From the NCBI RefSeq assembly GCF_003574625.1, contig NZ_QNUJ01000005.1, positions 186,001 through 250,000 of the forward strand: 64,000 nt of DNA, given 5' to 3'. This stretch comes from Shinella zoogloeoides (GTDB lineage Bacteria; Pseudomonadota; Alphaproteobacteria; Rhizobiales; Rhizobiaceae). Numbering within the stretch: the first letter of the stretch is position 1; every line of letters starts with the position of its first letter. Below, piece by piece: positions 55,522 to 63,943 of the stretch. The notes beneath the pieces were generated by a model. That model ran no database searches and was not told the DNA's origin. It saw nothing but the letters and a program-made list of their open reading frames with translations. The position numbers were made by a program, and so were the translations under genes.

Positions 55522-56214
55522 ATGCGCGATCTCAAGGACTGGAAAGGTTGCCCGCCGCCGGCGCCGGTGACGCTCGAAGGGCGCACTGTGCGCATCGAGC
55601 CCTATGATCGCGCCAAGCACCTCCAGCCGCTCTGGGATGCCTTCGGCGGCATGGCGATCAACCCGCTGCTGCGCTACTTCACGCAGGCCGACTTCTCGGG
55701 CATCGAGGGTTTCGACACGTGGTCGGAAGGCGCGATCAGGTCCGGCTGGGTGCGCGAGGTCATCGTCGACAAGGCGAGCGGCAAGCCGGCCGGCATGGCG
55801 CATTACATGCGGCCGGATCCGGCCAACGGCGTCGTCGAGATCGGCGGCATCGCCCATGGCGGCGGCATGTCGCGCTCGCCGCTCTCCACCGAAGCGCAGT
55901 ATCTCCTCGCCAAGCATGTCTTCGAGGATCTCGGCTACCGCCGCTACGAGTGGAAATGCCACAACGACAACGCGGCCAGCAAGCGCACCGCCACCCGCCT
56001 CGGCTTCACCTTCGAAGGCGTCTTCCGCCAGCATATGCTCTCCAAGGGCGAGAACCGCGATACCGCCTGGTTCTCGATCATCGATAGCGAATGGCCGGTC
56101 GTCGCCAAGGCCTTCGATGCCTGGCTCCTGCCGGAGAACTTCGATGCCGAGGGACGGCAGAAGCGCAGGCTGGAGGATATCCGCGCCGAGATCGCCAAGG
56201 CGGACGCGGCGTGA
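55522..56214 (+). CDS. GNAT family N-acetyltransferase
   Basis: A 230-residue acetyltransferase of the RimJ/RimL-type GNAT class. The N-terminus LEGRTVRIEPYDRAKHLQPL and the later KCHNDNAASKRTATRLGFTF (acetyl-CoA and helix region) are characteristic. The target (protein N-terminus or small amine) is unknown. GGAGGATTTT precedes the ATG. Its stop codon overlaps the next start by four bases. Confidence 0.88.
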   Translation: MRDLKDWKGCPPPAPVTLEGRTVRIEPYDRAKHLQPLWDAFGGMAINPLLRYFTQADFSGIEGFDTWSEGAIRSGWVREVIVDKASGKPAGMAHYMRPDPANGVVEIGGIAHGGGMSRSPLSTEAQYLLAKHVFEDLGYRRYEWKCHNDNAASKRTATRLGFTFEGVFRQHMLSKGENRDTAWFSIIDSEWPVVAKAFDAWLLPENFDAEGRQKRRLEDIRAEIAKADAA

Positions 56215-56423
56215 GCGGCGAGGCCAAGGGAAAGTCGGCGGCGCTTGCGGCGCTGCTCATCCTGCTCGGCACGGGTGTGGTGTTCTATTTCCTGCCGCGC
56301 ATGATGGTCGCGCTCGGCAATGTCTCGCCGTGGCTGGCGGGCGCCTTCGGCGCACTGCTGGTGCTCGGCTTCTTCCTCGTCTTCTGGCTCAGGGCGCGCT
56401 ATCAGCGCAAGCGCGGCAACTAG
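56211..56423 (+). CDS. Small two-span membrane protein
   Basis: A 70-residue protein starting at the GTG of a GTGA overlap with the GNAT gene, so translation is probably coupled. It has two membrane segments (ALAALLILLGTGVVFYF and LAGAFGALLVLGFFLVFWL) with a basic C-terminus (RARYQRKRGN). No known family. Confidence 0.75.
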   Translation: MSGEAKGKSAALAALLILLGTGVVFYFLPRMMVALGNVSPWLAGAFGALLVLGFFLVFWLRARYQRKRGN

Positions 56424-56483
56424 AACGTCTGTTTCAACGCAATTCCGAACGCAAAACCGCTTCGCACTTTTGCTGGAATTGCT

Positions 56484-57473
56484 TTAGCCCTGCAGCGAGG
56501 CTCCGAGCAGGAGCAGCCCCATGATCATCACCAGCGCCGCCCCGGTGATCTCGATGGCGGTGCCGACGCGCAGCGCCGCCGAGCCGTTGCCGGCGAAGCG
56601 CACGGCCGCGCCCTTGGCGGTGACGGCGAGCGTAGCGAGGGTCGAGACCGTGATGGCCGTGCCGATCGACATGGCGAGCACGGCGAGCACGCCGCCGAGA
56701 TAGAGGCCGTTCAGAAGCGCGAAGCTCAGCACGATGAGCGCGCCCGAGCAGGGGCGCAGTCCCACGGCGACGATGGCCGACCACGCCTCGCGCAGCGCGA
56801 AGCGATCGCCCTTCAGCAGCGACGGGTCCGGCGCATGGGCGTGGCCGCAGGTCGAGCAGACTTCGCCCGCATGATGGTGATGATGCGCATGGCCGTGCAC
56901 CTCGACTGCCTGCACGCCGAGCCTGGAGACGCGGGGGGCGGGGCGGAGCTTGCGGAAGAGAAGCCAGGCTCCGAAGAGGGCGATGAGGGCATAGCTGCCG
57001 GTTTCCAGCGCCCGCGTCGCATCCGTCATCGAGACCGTGGTGCCGCGCAGGAAGAGATAGGCGGCGCCCACCAGCAGGATGGCGACGACGCCCTGCAGGA
57101 TGGAGGAGAGGAAGGAAAGCGCGACACCGCGCTTCAACTCCACCTCGTTTGCCAGCATGTAGGAGGAGATGACCGCCTTGCCGTGGCCGGGGCCGGCGGC
57201 ATGGAAGACGCCGTAGGCGAAGGAAAGGGTCACGAGCGTCGAGGCCGCCCAGGGGTTCTGGCGCATATCCTTCAGTGCGCCGGTCATCAGCCGGTAGAAG
57301 CCCTGCTGCTGCGCGTTGATCCAGGCAAAGAGGCCGCCGAAGGCGCCGGTCGTGTTGAAGCCGGGCTCCGCCGAGCCGATGCCGAGCGGCGACTGGGCGT
57401 GGGCGAGGGTTGCCGTCGCCGCGACGGCAAGAGCCAGCGTGACGAGCGAAAGGGCACGGCCGCGACTCAGCAT
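56484..57473 (-). CDS. NicO-type nickel/cobalt transporter
   Basis: 329-residue membrane protein of the NicO/RcnA family, an exporter or permease for nickel, cobalt or other divalent metals. Signal-like N-terminus, then GVFHAAGPGHGKAVI (HX4D-like region with conserved His) and GLRPCSGALIVL; the cytosolic loop contains HGHAHHHHHAGEVCSTCGHAHA, a His/Cys metal-binding stretch. It overlaps the upstream DUF1007 gene by 7 bases, which suggests a two-gene operon with translational coupling. Confidence 0.88.
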   Translation of the reverse strand: MLSRGRALSLVTLALAVAATATLAHAQSPLGIGSAEPGFNTTGAFGGLFAWINAQQQGFYRLMTGALKDMRQNPWAASTLVTLSFAYGVFHAAGPGHGKAVISSYMLANEVELKRGVALSFLSSILQGVVAILLVGAAYLFLRGTTVSMTDATRALETGSYALIALFGAWLLFRKLRPAPRVSRLGVQAVEVHGHAHHHHHAGEVCSTCGHAHAPDPSLLKGDRFALREAWSAIVAVGLRPCSGALIVLSFALLNGLYLGGVLAVLAMSIGTAITVSTLATLAVTAKGAAVRFAGNGSAALRVGTAIEITGAALVMIMGLLLLGASLQG

Positions 57474-58108
57474 GTGACCTCCAGCCGGGTGGCGAAGAGT
57501 TTCGACATGTCGGTGCCGGTCGGGTCGTTGAAGAAGGCGTCGGTCAGGCTGCTCTGGTTCTGCGAGAGCACTTCGTCGGGATCCGGCCGCACCACCTGGT
57601 GCTTGCAGGCATCGAGCTTGTCGCCGACGGTCACGAGGTCGCTATCGGAGGCGAAGTCCATCGAGGCATACATGGTGGGATCGTAGACGCCGAAGGTGAG
57701 CTTGCCCTTGAGCGGCATGACTTCGCCGGGCTTGACCGTGAAGAACATCAGGAGCTGGCCGTCCTTGAAGTCGACATTGATGACGTCGGGCTTGGCGACC
57801 TTCAGCGTCCTGCCGTCCTCGGTGATCGTCGTGTAGTAGTTGAACTCCTCCAGCGATTCGAGCACCGTCTTGCCGACCTCGGCCAGTTCGTCCGGATCGA
57901 GCTGGCCGTTGCTGTTCTTGTCGAAATCCATGACGACGCTGGCCGAGAACATCTCGTCGAAGCGCCAGACATTGCGCAGCTCGCTGATCGTGCCCCCTTC
58001 ATCCGCGACCACCTCCAGCCGGGCTTCGGCGAAGATGTGCGGATGCGCCAGCGCGGCGACGGGGGCAAGAAGGGCCGTGCCGGCGACGAGAAGAGGAAGG
58101 AATCGCAT
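57467..58108 (-). CDS. DUF1007 family periplasmic protein
   Basis: 213-residue protein with a signal peptide (FLPLLVAGTALLAPVAALAHPH). The mature chain starts HPHIFAEARLEV with two metal-binding-looking His, and carries an EF-hand-like DFDKNSNGQLDPDE. DUF1007 proteins are found next to NicO transporters and are thought to feed metal to them; the direct role is not proven. First gene of the operon. Confidence 0.87.
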   Translation of the reverse strand: MRFLPLLVAGTALLAPVAALAHPHIFAEARLEVVADEGGTISELRNVWRFDEMFSASVVMDFDKNSNGQLDPDELAEVGKTVLESLEEFNYYTTITEDGRTLKVAKPDVINVDFKDGQLLMFFTVKPGEVMPLKGKLTFGVYDPTMYASMDFASDSDLVTVGDKLDACKHQVVRPDPDEVLSQNQSSLTDAFFNDPTGTDMSKLFATRLEVTC

Positions 58109-58182
58109 GGGTTTTCAAACCTCCCGGGCGGCGTGAATCGGCCGGATGAATGGAACGGAAATGGGTCGGAATTGGGACCTTG

Positions 58183-59088
58183 CTATGCTTCCACGCCCGG
58201 ATTGCGGCGGAACCAGGCGTGCAGGAAATCGACGAATGTGCGCACCTTGGCCGGCAGGTAGCGCCGGTGCGGATAGATCGCATAGATGCCGCGGTCCGTC
58301 GGAAGATAATCCTCCAGGATCGAGACGATGCGGCCCGAATCGAGGCACGGGCGGGCGATGAAGGCCGGCACCTGCGCGACGCCGAGGCCGCTTGCCGCCG
58401 CGCGCACGGCCGCCGTCGGGCTGTTCACCTCGATATGGCCGGCGACCGGAACGGAAAAGCTTGCGCCCTTGTCGTCGATGAAGCGCCAGTTACTGTGCGA
58501 CCTGCCGTTGGTGTCGATGATGCAGGGCAGGCGGGCGAGATCGCTCGGATGGTTGATCGGGCCGGCATGTTCGAGGAATTCCTCGGTCACGCAGATCTTC
58601 AGGTAGAAGTCGCCGAGCTTGCGGGCGATGAGGGCGGAATCCTCCAGCCGCGTGATGCGGATCGCCACGTCGAAGCCTTCCTCGACGAGATCGACGAAGC
58701 GGTCGTCCGAGACGATCTCCAGCGAGAGTTCGGGATGCTCGCGGCCGAAATCGATCAGCGACTGGCCGATATCGGCATCGACGAAGGTGCGGGGGGCGGA
58801 GACCTTCAGCTTGCCGCGCAGGTCCGTGTTCTTCTCGCGCACGAGATCGGCGAGGTTGTCGATCTCCTTCAGGATGTCGGAGGCGGTGCGGTAATAGGTA
58901 TGGCCCGCCTCGGTCATCGAGAACTGGCGGGTGGTGCGGTTGAGCAGGAGCGTTCCCAGCTCGTCCTCCAGTTCGCGCACATATTTCGACAGCAGCGCCT
59001 TGGACCGGCCGGTCTTGCGCGAGGCGGCGGAAAAGCCTTCGGCGTCGACGACGTCGATAAAGGCCCGGATTCGGGTCAGTGTATCCAT
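58183..59088 (-). CDS. LysR family transcriptional regulator
   Basis: 301-residue regulator with N-terminal winged helix-turn-helix (LTRIRAFIDVVDAEGFSAAS, about residues 4-23) and a substrate-binding C-terminal domain (LIARKLGDFYLKICVTEEFL). It is of the CrgA/YafC-like group that often acts on nearby genes. Divergent from the decarboxylase at 59690, but 600 bases lie between. ATG 59088 is preceded by GGGGA. Confidence 0.9.
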   Translation of the reverse strand: MDTLTRIRAFIDVVDAEGFSAASRKTGRSKALLSKYVRELEDELGTLLLNRTTRQFSMTEAGHTYYRTASDILKEIDNLADLVREKNTDLRGKLKVSAPRTFVDADIGQSLIDFGREHPELSLEIVSDDRFVDLVEEGFDVAIRITRLEDSALIARKLGDFYLKICVTEEFLEHAGPINHPSDLARLPCIIDTNGRSHSNWRFIDDKGASFSVPVAGHIEVNSPTAAVRAAASGLGVAQVPAFIARPCLDSGRIVSILEDYLPTDRGIYAIYPHRRYLPAKVRTFVDFLHAWFRRNPGVEA

Positions 59089-59340
59089 GTATCCCCACTT
59101 GGCTGCCCGCGCCCATCCCGGCGGGATGCGAGGTCGGCGAGCCTCCGGCCGAAATGCGGTGGCCGGCATGTTATAAACGATCTTCGAAAACCAGTCCGGC
59201 GAATGTCGTGGCTGTCACAATATTTTCAATAGCAGCCTGCAAAAAACCTCTTGATTACGACAGCGATTCTTCTTATCTCCGCGCTTGCCCAAAGTCGCAC
59301 GTGCCTGTGGGTGTCCGCCGACCCTCGATTTGGTGAGGAT

Positions 59341-59689
59341 CATCGGTAAGGTACCTGGACCTAACCGCTCCAGTCGCTATTCCGGCCAACCGGGAAATGC
59401 GAGGACATCTTGAAGCAACGACGGTGCGGGCCTTTCTGGTGTCTGCCGGCTTTCCATCAGCCGGGGTTACTGAAGAGGCACACCTTCATTGCCGGAAGTG
59501 CGGTCGGGTTTCCCACCAATCCATGGCAGACAAAGCCGAATTGAAGCCTAGGCGGGCTTTGGTTCACCGTTCGCGCATTTGCGCATGCTTGGTTCCGGGG
59601 TCTCCACCGGCTGGTTCCAGAGCGTTGCCGCATCTGCCCTTTGTCCTCTGGGGTTTCCCCGGAGCAACCTGGATATGGGGAATACCGAG
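59341..59689 (+). ncRNA. Structured leader RNA of the decarboxylase gene (speF-type)
   Basis: The 600-base gap before the ornithine/lysine decarboxylase gene holds no supported gene. Near its 3' end it has CCGGCT-ttccatc-AGCCGG (59446-59464), a competing pair CAAAGCC (59531-59537) or AAGCC (59544-59548) with GGCTT(TG) (59555-59561), and a stem CTCTGGGG-ttt-CCCCGGAG (59646-59664) close to the start codon. Alphaproteobacterial ornithine decarboxylase genes are known to carry the speF RNA motif in this position. Assignment is from context and secondary structure, not from a covariance search. Confidence 0.6.
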
Positions 59690-60823
59690 ATGGCTTCTGC
59701 ACGTATTATCGACTTTCTGAACACCCGACGTCCCGACGGCCCGTGCCTCGTGGTCGACCTCGATGTCGTGCGCGACAACTTCAAGGCCTTCCGCCATGCG
59801 TTGCCCGACAGCGCCATCTACTATGCCGTGAAGGCCAACCCGGCGCCGGAAATCCTGCGCCTCCTCGCCTCCATGGGCTCCAACTTCGATTGCGCGTCCG
59901 TCGCCGAAATCGAAATGGCGCTCGATGCCGGCGCGACCGCTTCGCGCATCTCCTTCGGCAACACGATCAAGAAGGAACGCGACGTCGCCAAGGCGCATGC
60001 GCTCGGCGTCTCGCTCTTCGCCGTCGACAGCCATGAGGAAGTCGAGAAGATTTCGCGTGCCGCCCCCGGCGCCCGCGTGTTCTGCCGCGTCCTCACCGAT
60101 GGCGAAGGCGCGGAATGGCCGCTGTCGCGCAAGTTCGGCTGCGTGCCGCAGATGGCCGTCGACGTGCTCGTCTACGCGCACCAGCTCGGCCTCACGTCCT
60201 ACGGCGTCTCGTTCCATGTCGGCTCGCAGATGACGAAGCTCGACGCCTGGGATTCGGCCCTTGCCGATGCCAAGCGCGTCTTCGTGCAGCTTGCCAAGCA
60301 GGGCATCGAGCTGAAGATGGTCAACATGGGCGGCGGCTTCCCGACGAAGTACCTGCGCGACGTTCCGTCCGCCGAAGCCTATGGCCAGGCGATCTTCGGT
60401 GCGCTGAAGAAGCACTTCGGCAACCAGATCCCGGAAACCATCATCGAGCCGGGCCGCGGCATGGTCGGCAATGCGGGTGTGATCAAGGCGGAAGTCGTCC
60501 TCGTCTCGAAGAAGTCGGACAACGACAACCACCGTTGGGTCTTCCTCGATATCGGCAAGTTCGGCGGCCTCGCCGAAACCATGGACGAGGCGATCCGCTA
60601 CCCGATCCGCACCGAGCGCGACGCGGACGAGATGGAGCCCTGCGTGCTCGCCGGCCCGACCTGCGATTCGGCCGACGTGATGTACGAGAAGAACATGTAT
60701 CCGCTGCCGATCACCCTTTCGATCGGCGACGAGGTTCTGATCGAGGGCACCGGCGCCTATACGACGACCTATTCGGCCGTCGCCTTCAACGGCTTCGAGC
60801 CGCTCAAGGCTTACGTCATCTGA
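59690..60823 (+). CDS. odc: Ornithine/lysine decarboxylase, type III (alanine racemase fold)
   Basis: PLP enzyme that decarboxylates ornithine (and often lysine) to putrescine (cadaverine) in polyamine synthesis. The 377-residue protein has the PLP lysine in YYAVKANPAPEIL (near residue 45), HVGSQMTKLDAW, EPGRGMVGNAG (phosphate grip) and the catalytic cysteine in AGPTCDSADVMYEKN. It ends EPLKAYVI, as in rhizobial homologues. A start 15 bases upstream (59675) is possible. It is followed by a hairpin and a GNAT gene. Confidence 0.94.
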   Translation: MASARIIDFLNTRRPDGPCLVVDLDVVRDNFKAFRHALPDSAIYYAVKANPAPEILRLLASMGSNFDCASVAEIEMALDAGATASRISFGNTIKKERDVAKAHALGVSLFAVDSHEEVEKISRAAPGARVFCRVLTDGEGAEWPLSRKFGCVPQMAVDVLVYAHQLGLTSYGVSFHVGSQMTKLDAWDSALADAKRVFVQLAKQGIELKMVNMGGGFPTKYLRDVPSAEAYGQAIFGALKKHFGNQIPETIIEPGRGMVGNAGVIKAEVVLVSKKSDNDNHRWVFLDIGKFGGLAETMDEAIRYPIRTERDADEMEPCVLAGPTCDSADVMYEKNMYPLPITLSIGDEVLIEGTGAYTTTYSAVAFNGFEPLKAYVI

Positions 60824-60829
60824 CGACCG

Positions 60830-60855
60830 GGCGCTCCCGTCCCTGCGGGAGCGCC
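60830..60855 (+). terminator. Hairpin after odc
   Basis: GGCGCTCCCG (60830-60839) pairs with CGGGAGCGCC (60846-60855) around TCCCTG. No T run, so a weak terminator or processing site ahead of the GNAT gene. Confidence 0.5.
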
Positions 60856-60912
60856 AGCTTCACAATCAGTTTTCGATACCGTTTGAATCGGTTTTGAGTT
60901 CGGGAGGCCAAG

Positions 60913-61500
60913 ATGGCCACTGTTCTTGATTCTGTCCGCGCGTTCTTCGCGCATGCCGCCTTCACCATCGACCGGGAAAATGCCGGCGACGTCGTCGCGC
61001 GCGAGCGCCTGCTCGACCGCGTCATGGGCGAGGCCCGCTTCCGCAAGTCCTCGGAAAAGCTGCGCCGGGGCCGCCTGCCGGCCGAAGGCCTCGCCCTCGT
61101 CGCGCGCGATGCGGATGGCCATGTCATCGGGACGGTGCGCCTGTGGGATGTCGAGGCGGGTGTCGATGCCGATGGCAATGCCGTGCCGGCCTTGCTGCTC
61201 GGCCCGCTCGCCGTCGATTGCGCGCATGAGGGCAAGGGCATCGGCGGTGCGCTGATGCGCGCGGCGATCACCGAGGCCCGCGACCGCGGGCACGGCGCGG
61301 TGCTGCTGGTCGGCGATCCGGAATATTACGAGCGCTTCGGTTTCTTCGCCGACAGGGCGCAGCATTTCGTCATGCCCGGCCCCTTCGAGCGCCGCCGCTT
61401 CCTGGCGCTGGAGCTGAAGGACGGCTGGCTGGCCGGCGCGGCCGGCATGCTCGTCGCAAGCGGCCGGCGTCTTTCGGCGCCGTTGCGCAAGGCGGCTTGA
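60913..61500 (+). CDS. GNAT family N-acetyltransferase (YhbS-like)
   Basis: 195-residue acetyltransferase. VARDADGHVIGTVRLWDVEA precedes the acetyl-CoA motif in GLGxG form (AHEGKGIGGALMRAAITEAR), and LLVGDPEYYERFGFFA is the typical YhbS-like strand. It follows odc by 90 bases, so it may act on a polyamine or related amine; this is inferred only from position. GGGAGG precedes the ATG. Confidence 0.88.
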   Translation: MATVLDSVRAFFAHAAFTIDRENAGDVVARERLLDRVMGEARFRKSSEKLRRGRLPAEGLALVARDADGHVIGTVRLWDVEAGVDADGNAVPALLLGPLAVDCAHEGKGIGGALMRAAITEARDRGHGAVLLVGDPEYYERFGFFADRAQHFVMPGPFERRRFLALELKDGWLAGAAGMLVASGRRLSAPLRKAA

Positions 61501-61689
61501 CCCCGCGCAATTTGACTTTTCCGGTTTGCTGCGTTATCAGGACGGCAGGGTGAGAGCCCCTGCCGTCCGCGAGCGCAAGCTTTGGTGAAGTCTCTCTCAG
61601 AAACGATCGGTCTTCCAGCATCAGGCATGCGAACCGGCGGCAATGCGGACTCCCTCCGAAACGACGCATGCACCGACTGGAGAGACGAC

Positions 61690-62136
61690 ATGCGTCCATC
61701 ATCGACGCCACTACCATCCCTCGACGCCCTGAAGGACCAGGCGAAGCGGCTGCGCGCGCGCTTTTCCGCCGAGGGGCAGGACATTTCCCATTCCCGCGCA
61801 CTGGAGCTGATCGCCGCGCAATACGGCTTTCGCGACTGGAACACGCTGCATGCCGCCGTCGGCAACCGGCCGCCCTTCGATCCGTGGATGCTGGGCTCGC
61901 GCGTGCGGGGCCACTATCTCGGCCAGCCGTTCGATGCGGAGGTTCTCGGCATTCAGGCGATCACCAGCCAGCCGGGCCGCTACCGCATGACGCTGCATTT
62001 CGACGAGCCGGTGGATGTGGTGACCTTCGAAAGTTTCTCGGCCTTCCGCCAGCGCGTGAGCTGCACCATCGACGAGACGGGGCGGACCATCGAGAAGACC
62101 TCGAACGGCCGGCCGCATCTCGAACTCGAATGGTGA
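61690..62136 (+). CDS. Glyoxalase-related protein domain protein
   Basis: A 148-residue protein from ATG 61690 (GGAGAG just upstream). The segment LDALKDQAKRLRARFSAE, then ISHSRALELIAAQYGFRDWNTLHA resembles the N-terminal domain of a small glyoxalase-superfamily-related family found in Proteobacteria. No metal-binding or catalytic residues of true glyoxalases are evident. Function unknown. A longer frame from 61582 looks non-coding. Confidence 0.75.
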   Translation: MRPSSTPLPSLDALKDQAKRLRARFSAEGQDISHSRALELIAAQYGFRDWNTLHAAVGNRPPFDPWMLGSRVRGHYLGQPFDAEVLGIQAITSQPGRYRMTLHFDEPVDVVTFESFSAFRQRVSCTIDETGRTIEKTSNGRPHLELEW

Positions 62137-62139
62137 GCC

Positions 62140-63306
62140 TCAGAACGAGCCCGAGAGCCGCATCGCGAGGCCGTCGACCTTGAAGTCGGCGGCCTTGTCC
62201 GTTTCGCGGCGGACGAGGTGGCTGTATTCCAGCGCCACGGCCGCGCCCTTCGCCAGCGTATAGGTGAGGGTCGCGGTCGTCGCGGTCGTGTGGGTGCGGT
62301 AGTCGTAGTAGAGCCAGTCGCTATAGGCGTGTTCGAAGGCAAGGCCGAGCTTGAGCTTTTCCGTCAGCGCCGTTTCCAGCGAGAGGCCGACCGTGCGCAC
62401 GTCCTCGCCGAGCGGGTCGTCGATATCGGCGAGCTGGATGTCGCGCGCGAGCTTTGCCTTGAAGATGGTGTCGCGCGGGAGCTGGACGGCAAGTTCCGCT
62501 TTCAGGAAGGGGCGGCTTTGCTCGACCGTCCTGCCGAGTTCCGGGCTGCCGATGCGCAGGACGCCGGCCTCGGCCATCAGCGTGACGGCCTCGGCGAAGG
62601 TGCGGCCATAGGCCAGCGAGCCGCGCAGCGCATGGGCGGGATAGCGGCCGAGCCGGTCCTGCTGGCCGGCGGGGATGCGGTTCGTGCGATACTGCAGCGT
62701 CGCGCCGATCTCGCCGCCGAGAAGCGGCCGGATATGGCCGGCGGTGAGGTCGAAGAGCCGGTTGTCGGCCTCGAGCTGCGTGCGGGGCAGGCCGGCCAGC
62801 GTGAAATCCACCTTGCCCCGGTCGAGGCTGGAAAGGGCGGCGGTGAAATGGCTCTTGCCGCCGCCATGCTCGGCGGTGATGCCGGCGCTCGCGGCGCCGG
62901 CGATATCGGCCTTGCTGTAGCCGATCAGGAGGCCGGGCAGGGCGAGGAAGAGATCGCCGTCCCGCCGGTGCTCGATACCGGCCTTGAGGGTGAGCTTCAC
63001 GCCCTCGCCGAGCTCGCGCATATAGCCGATCTCGACGCCCGCCCGCCGCTCGTCGGCGAAATGGTAGCGCGCGATGCGCCGGACGCTCGCCGTCAGGCCA
63101 TAGGCGAGCTGCGCGTCCTCCAGCGAAAGGCTGCCGCGAAAGGCGAGCTTCGCCTCGCCGAAAGGAGAGGAAAGCAGTGTCGGATCCTTGAAAACATTCG
63201 AGGTGCGCCCGCCGCCTATACTGTAATCGACGGTTGAATCGGCAATTGCCGGGTTGCAGAAAGCGACGATCAATGCCGCACAAAGCAAGCCATGAAGAGA
63301 ACGCAT
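62140..63306 (-). CDS. Predicted outer-membrane beta-barrel protein
   Basis: 388-residue protein with a signal peptide (MRSLHGLLCAALIVAFCNPAIAD). The mature part is a series of amphipathic strands with many Leu/Tyr alternations and ends LAMRLSGSF, consistent with an outer-membrane barrel. The pattern SIGGGRTSNVFKDPTLLSSP near the N-terminus is found in rhizobial proteins of unknown role. It converges on the glyoxalase-related gene with only 3 bases between. Confidence 0.7.
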   Translation of the reverse strand: MRSLHGLLCAALIVAFCNPAIADSTVDYSIGGGRTSNVFKDPTLLSSPFGEAKLAFRGSLSLEDAQLAYGLTASVRRIARYHFADERRAGVEIGYMRELGEGVKLTLKAGIEHRRDGDLFLALPGLLIGYSKADIAGAASAGITAEHGGGKSHFTAALSSLDRGKVDFTLAGLPRTQLEADNRLFDLTAGHIRPLLGGEIGATLQYRTNRIPAGQQDRLGRYPAHALRGSLAYGRTFAEAVTLMAEAGVLRIGSPELGRTVEQSRPFLKAELAVQLPRDTIFKAKLARDIQLADIDDPLGEDVRTVGLSLETALTEKLKLGLAFEHAYSDWLYYDYRTHTTATTATLTYTLAKGAAVALEYSHLVRRETDKAADFKVDGLAMRLSGSF

Positions 63307-63462
63307 CGGTTTCTGCCCCTGTCCGTTTCTGGAACGGAATCCTAGGGTTGCATGGTTAAAAATTCTTCCAATGGTTGAAATTCAACCGTGTAATGCAATT
63401 TTATATACTATAAATTGTATGAGGTCAGGAATTGTTAAACTTGTCGACGTTATGGTTAACTC

Positions 63463-63480
63463 TTTGCCATGATTGGCAAA
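63463..63480. promoter_or_regulatory. Palindrome upstream of small secreted protein
   Basis: TTTGCCATGATTGGCAAA has perfect 7-bp arms TTTGCCA/TGGCAAA around TGAT, in an AT-rich stretch (63307-63555). It is 75 bases before the next start, a position suited for a regulator site. Regulator unknown. Confidence 0.5.
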
Positions 63481-63555
63481 TCGGGTTGAGTAAAGCGGTG
63501 CTTATATTACTCTCGATTGTGCATCAATGAGGTGCACAACCAAAGGAGAGAGATC

Positions 63556-63858
63556 ATGAACAAGACCCGCATCATCGTCATCGCAACCGTCATCGCTCTT
63601 GCCGGCGCCAGCCAGGCTTCCGCCGGCGGCCTGCTCGGCCTCGGCATCCTCAGCGGCAACAACACCAAGGCGGGCGGCATCGTCATCGCCCCCAGCGTCG
63701 GCGTCGGCAATATCCTCAGCGACAACGACAATAACAAGGTGCTGAACGGCGTGCTCAACAACAGCCTCAACGGCACGCTGTCGGGCATCCTGAACGGCAA
63801 TGCCCTCGGCATCCTCGGCGGCGGCAGCGACTGCGGCTGCAAGTCCCGTAAACACTGA
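63556..63858 (+). CDS. Small secreted Gly/Asn-rich protein
   Basis: A 100-residue protein with a signal peptide (IIVIATVIALAGASQASAGG) and a low-complexity mature part rich in Gly, Asn, Leu and Ile, with repeating NGVLNN, NGTLSG and NGNALG, ending in DCGCKSRKH with two cysteines. AAGGAGAG precedes the ATG. The repeats (N-G-x-L-x-G) suggest a self-assembling or surface-layer-type fold, but no family is recognised. A strong terminator follows. Confidence 0.75.
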   Translation: MNKTRIIVIATVIALAGASQASAGGLLGLGILSGNNTKAGGIVIAPSVGVGNILSDNDNNKVLNGVLNNSLNGTLSGILNGNALGILGGGSDCGCKSRKH

Positions 63859-63895
63859 CCGCACCTCCCCCCGCCCTGTCCCTGCGGCCAGTGGG

Positions 63896-63924
63896 CCCGG
63901 GAGAGCTCCGCTCTCCCGGGTTTT
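63896..63924 (+). terminator. Intrinsic terminator, 10-bp stem
   Basis: CCCGGGAGAG (63896-63905) pairs with CTCTCCCGGG (63911-63920) around CTCCG, followed by TTTT. It ends the small secreted protein transcript and could also serve the converging gene. Confidence 0.88.
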
Positions 63925-63943
63925 CGATTGCCGGGGAGGGGGA

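Noticed and set aside
59397-59720. A 107-codon reading frame in the odc leader with a CRKCG motif
   Set aside because: No Shine-Dalgarno, overlaps the odc start, and the region is better explained as structured leader RNA.
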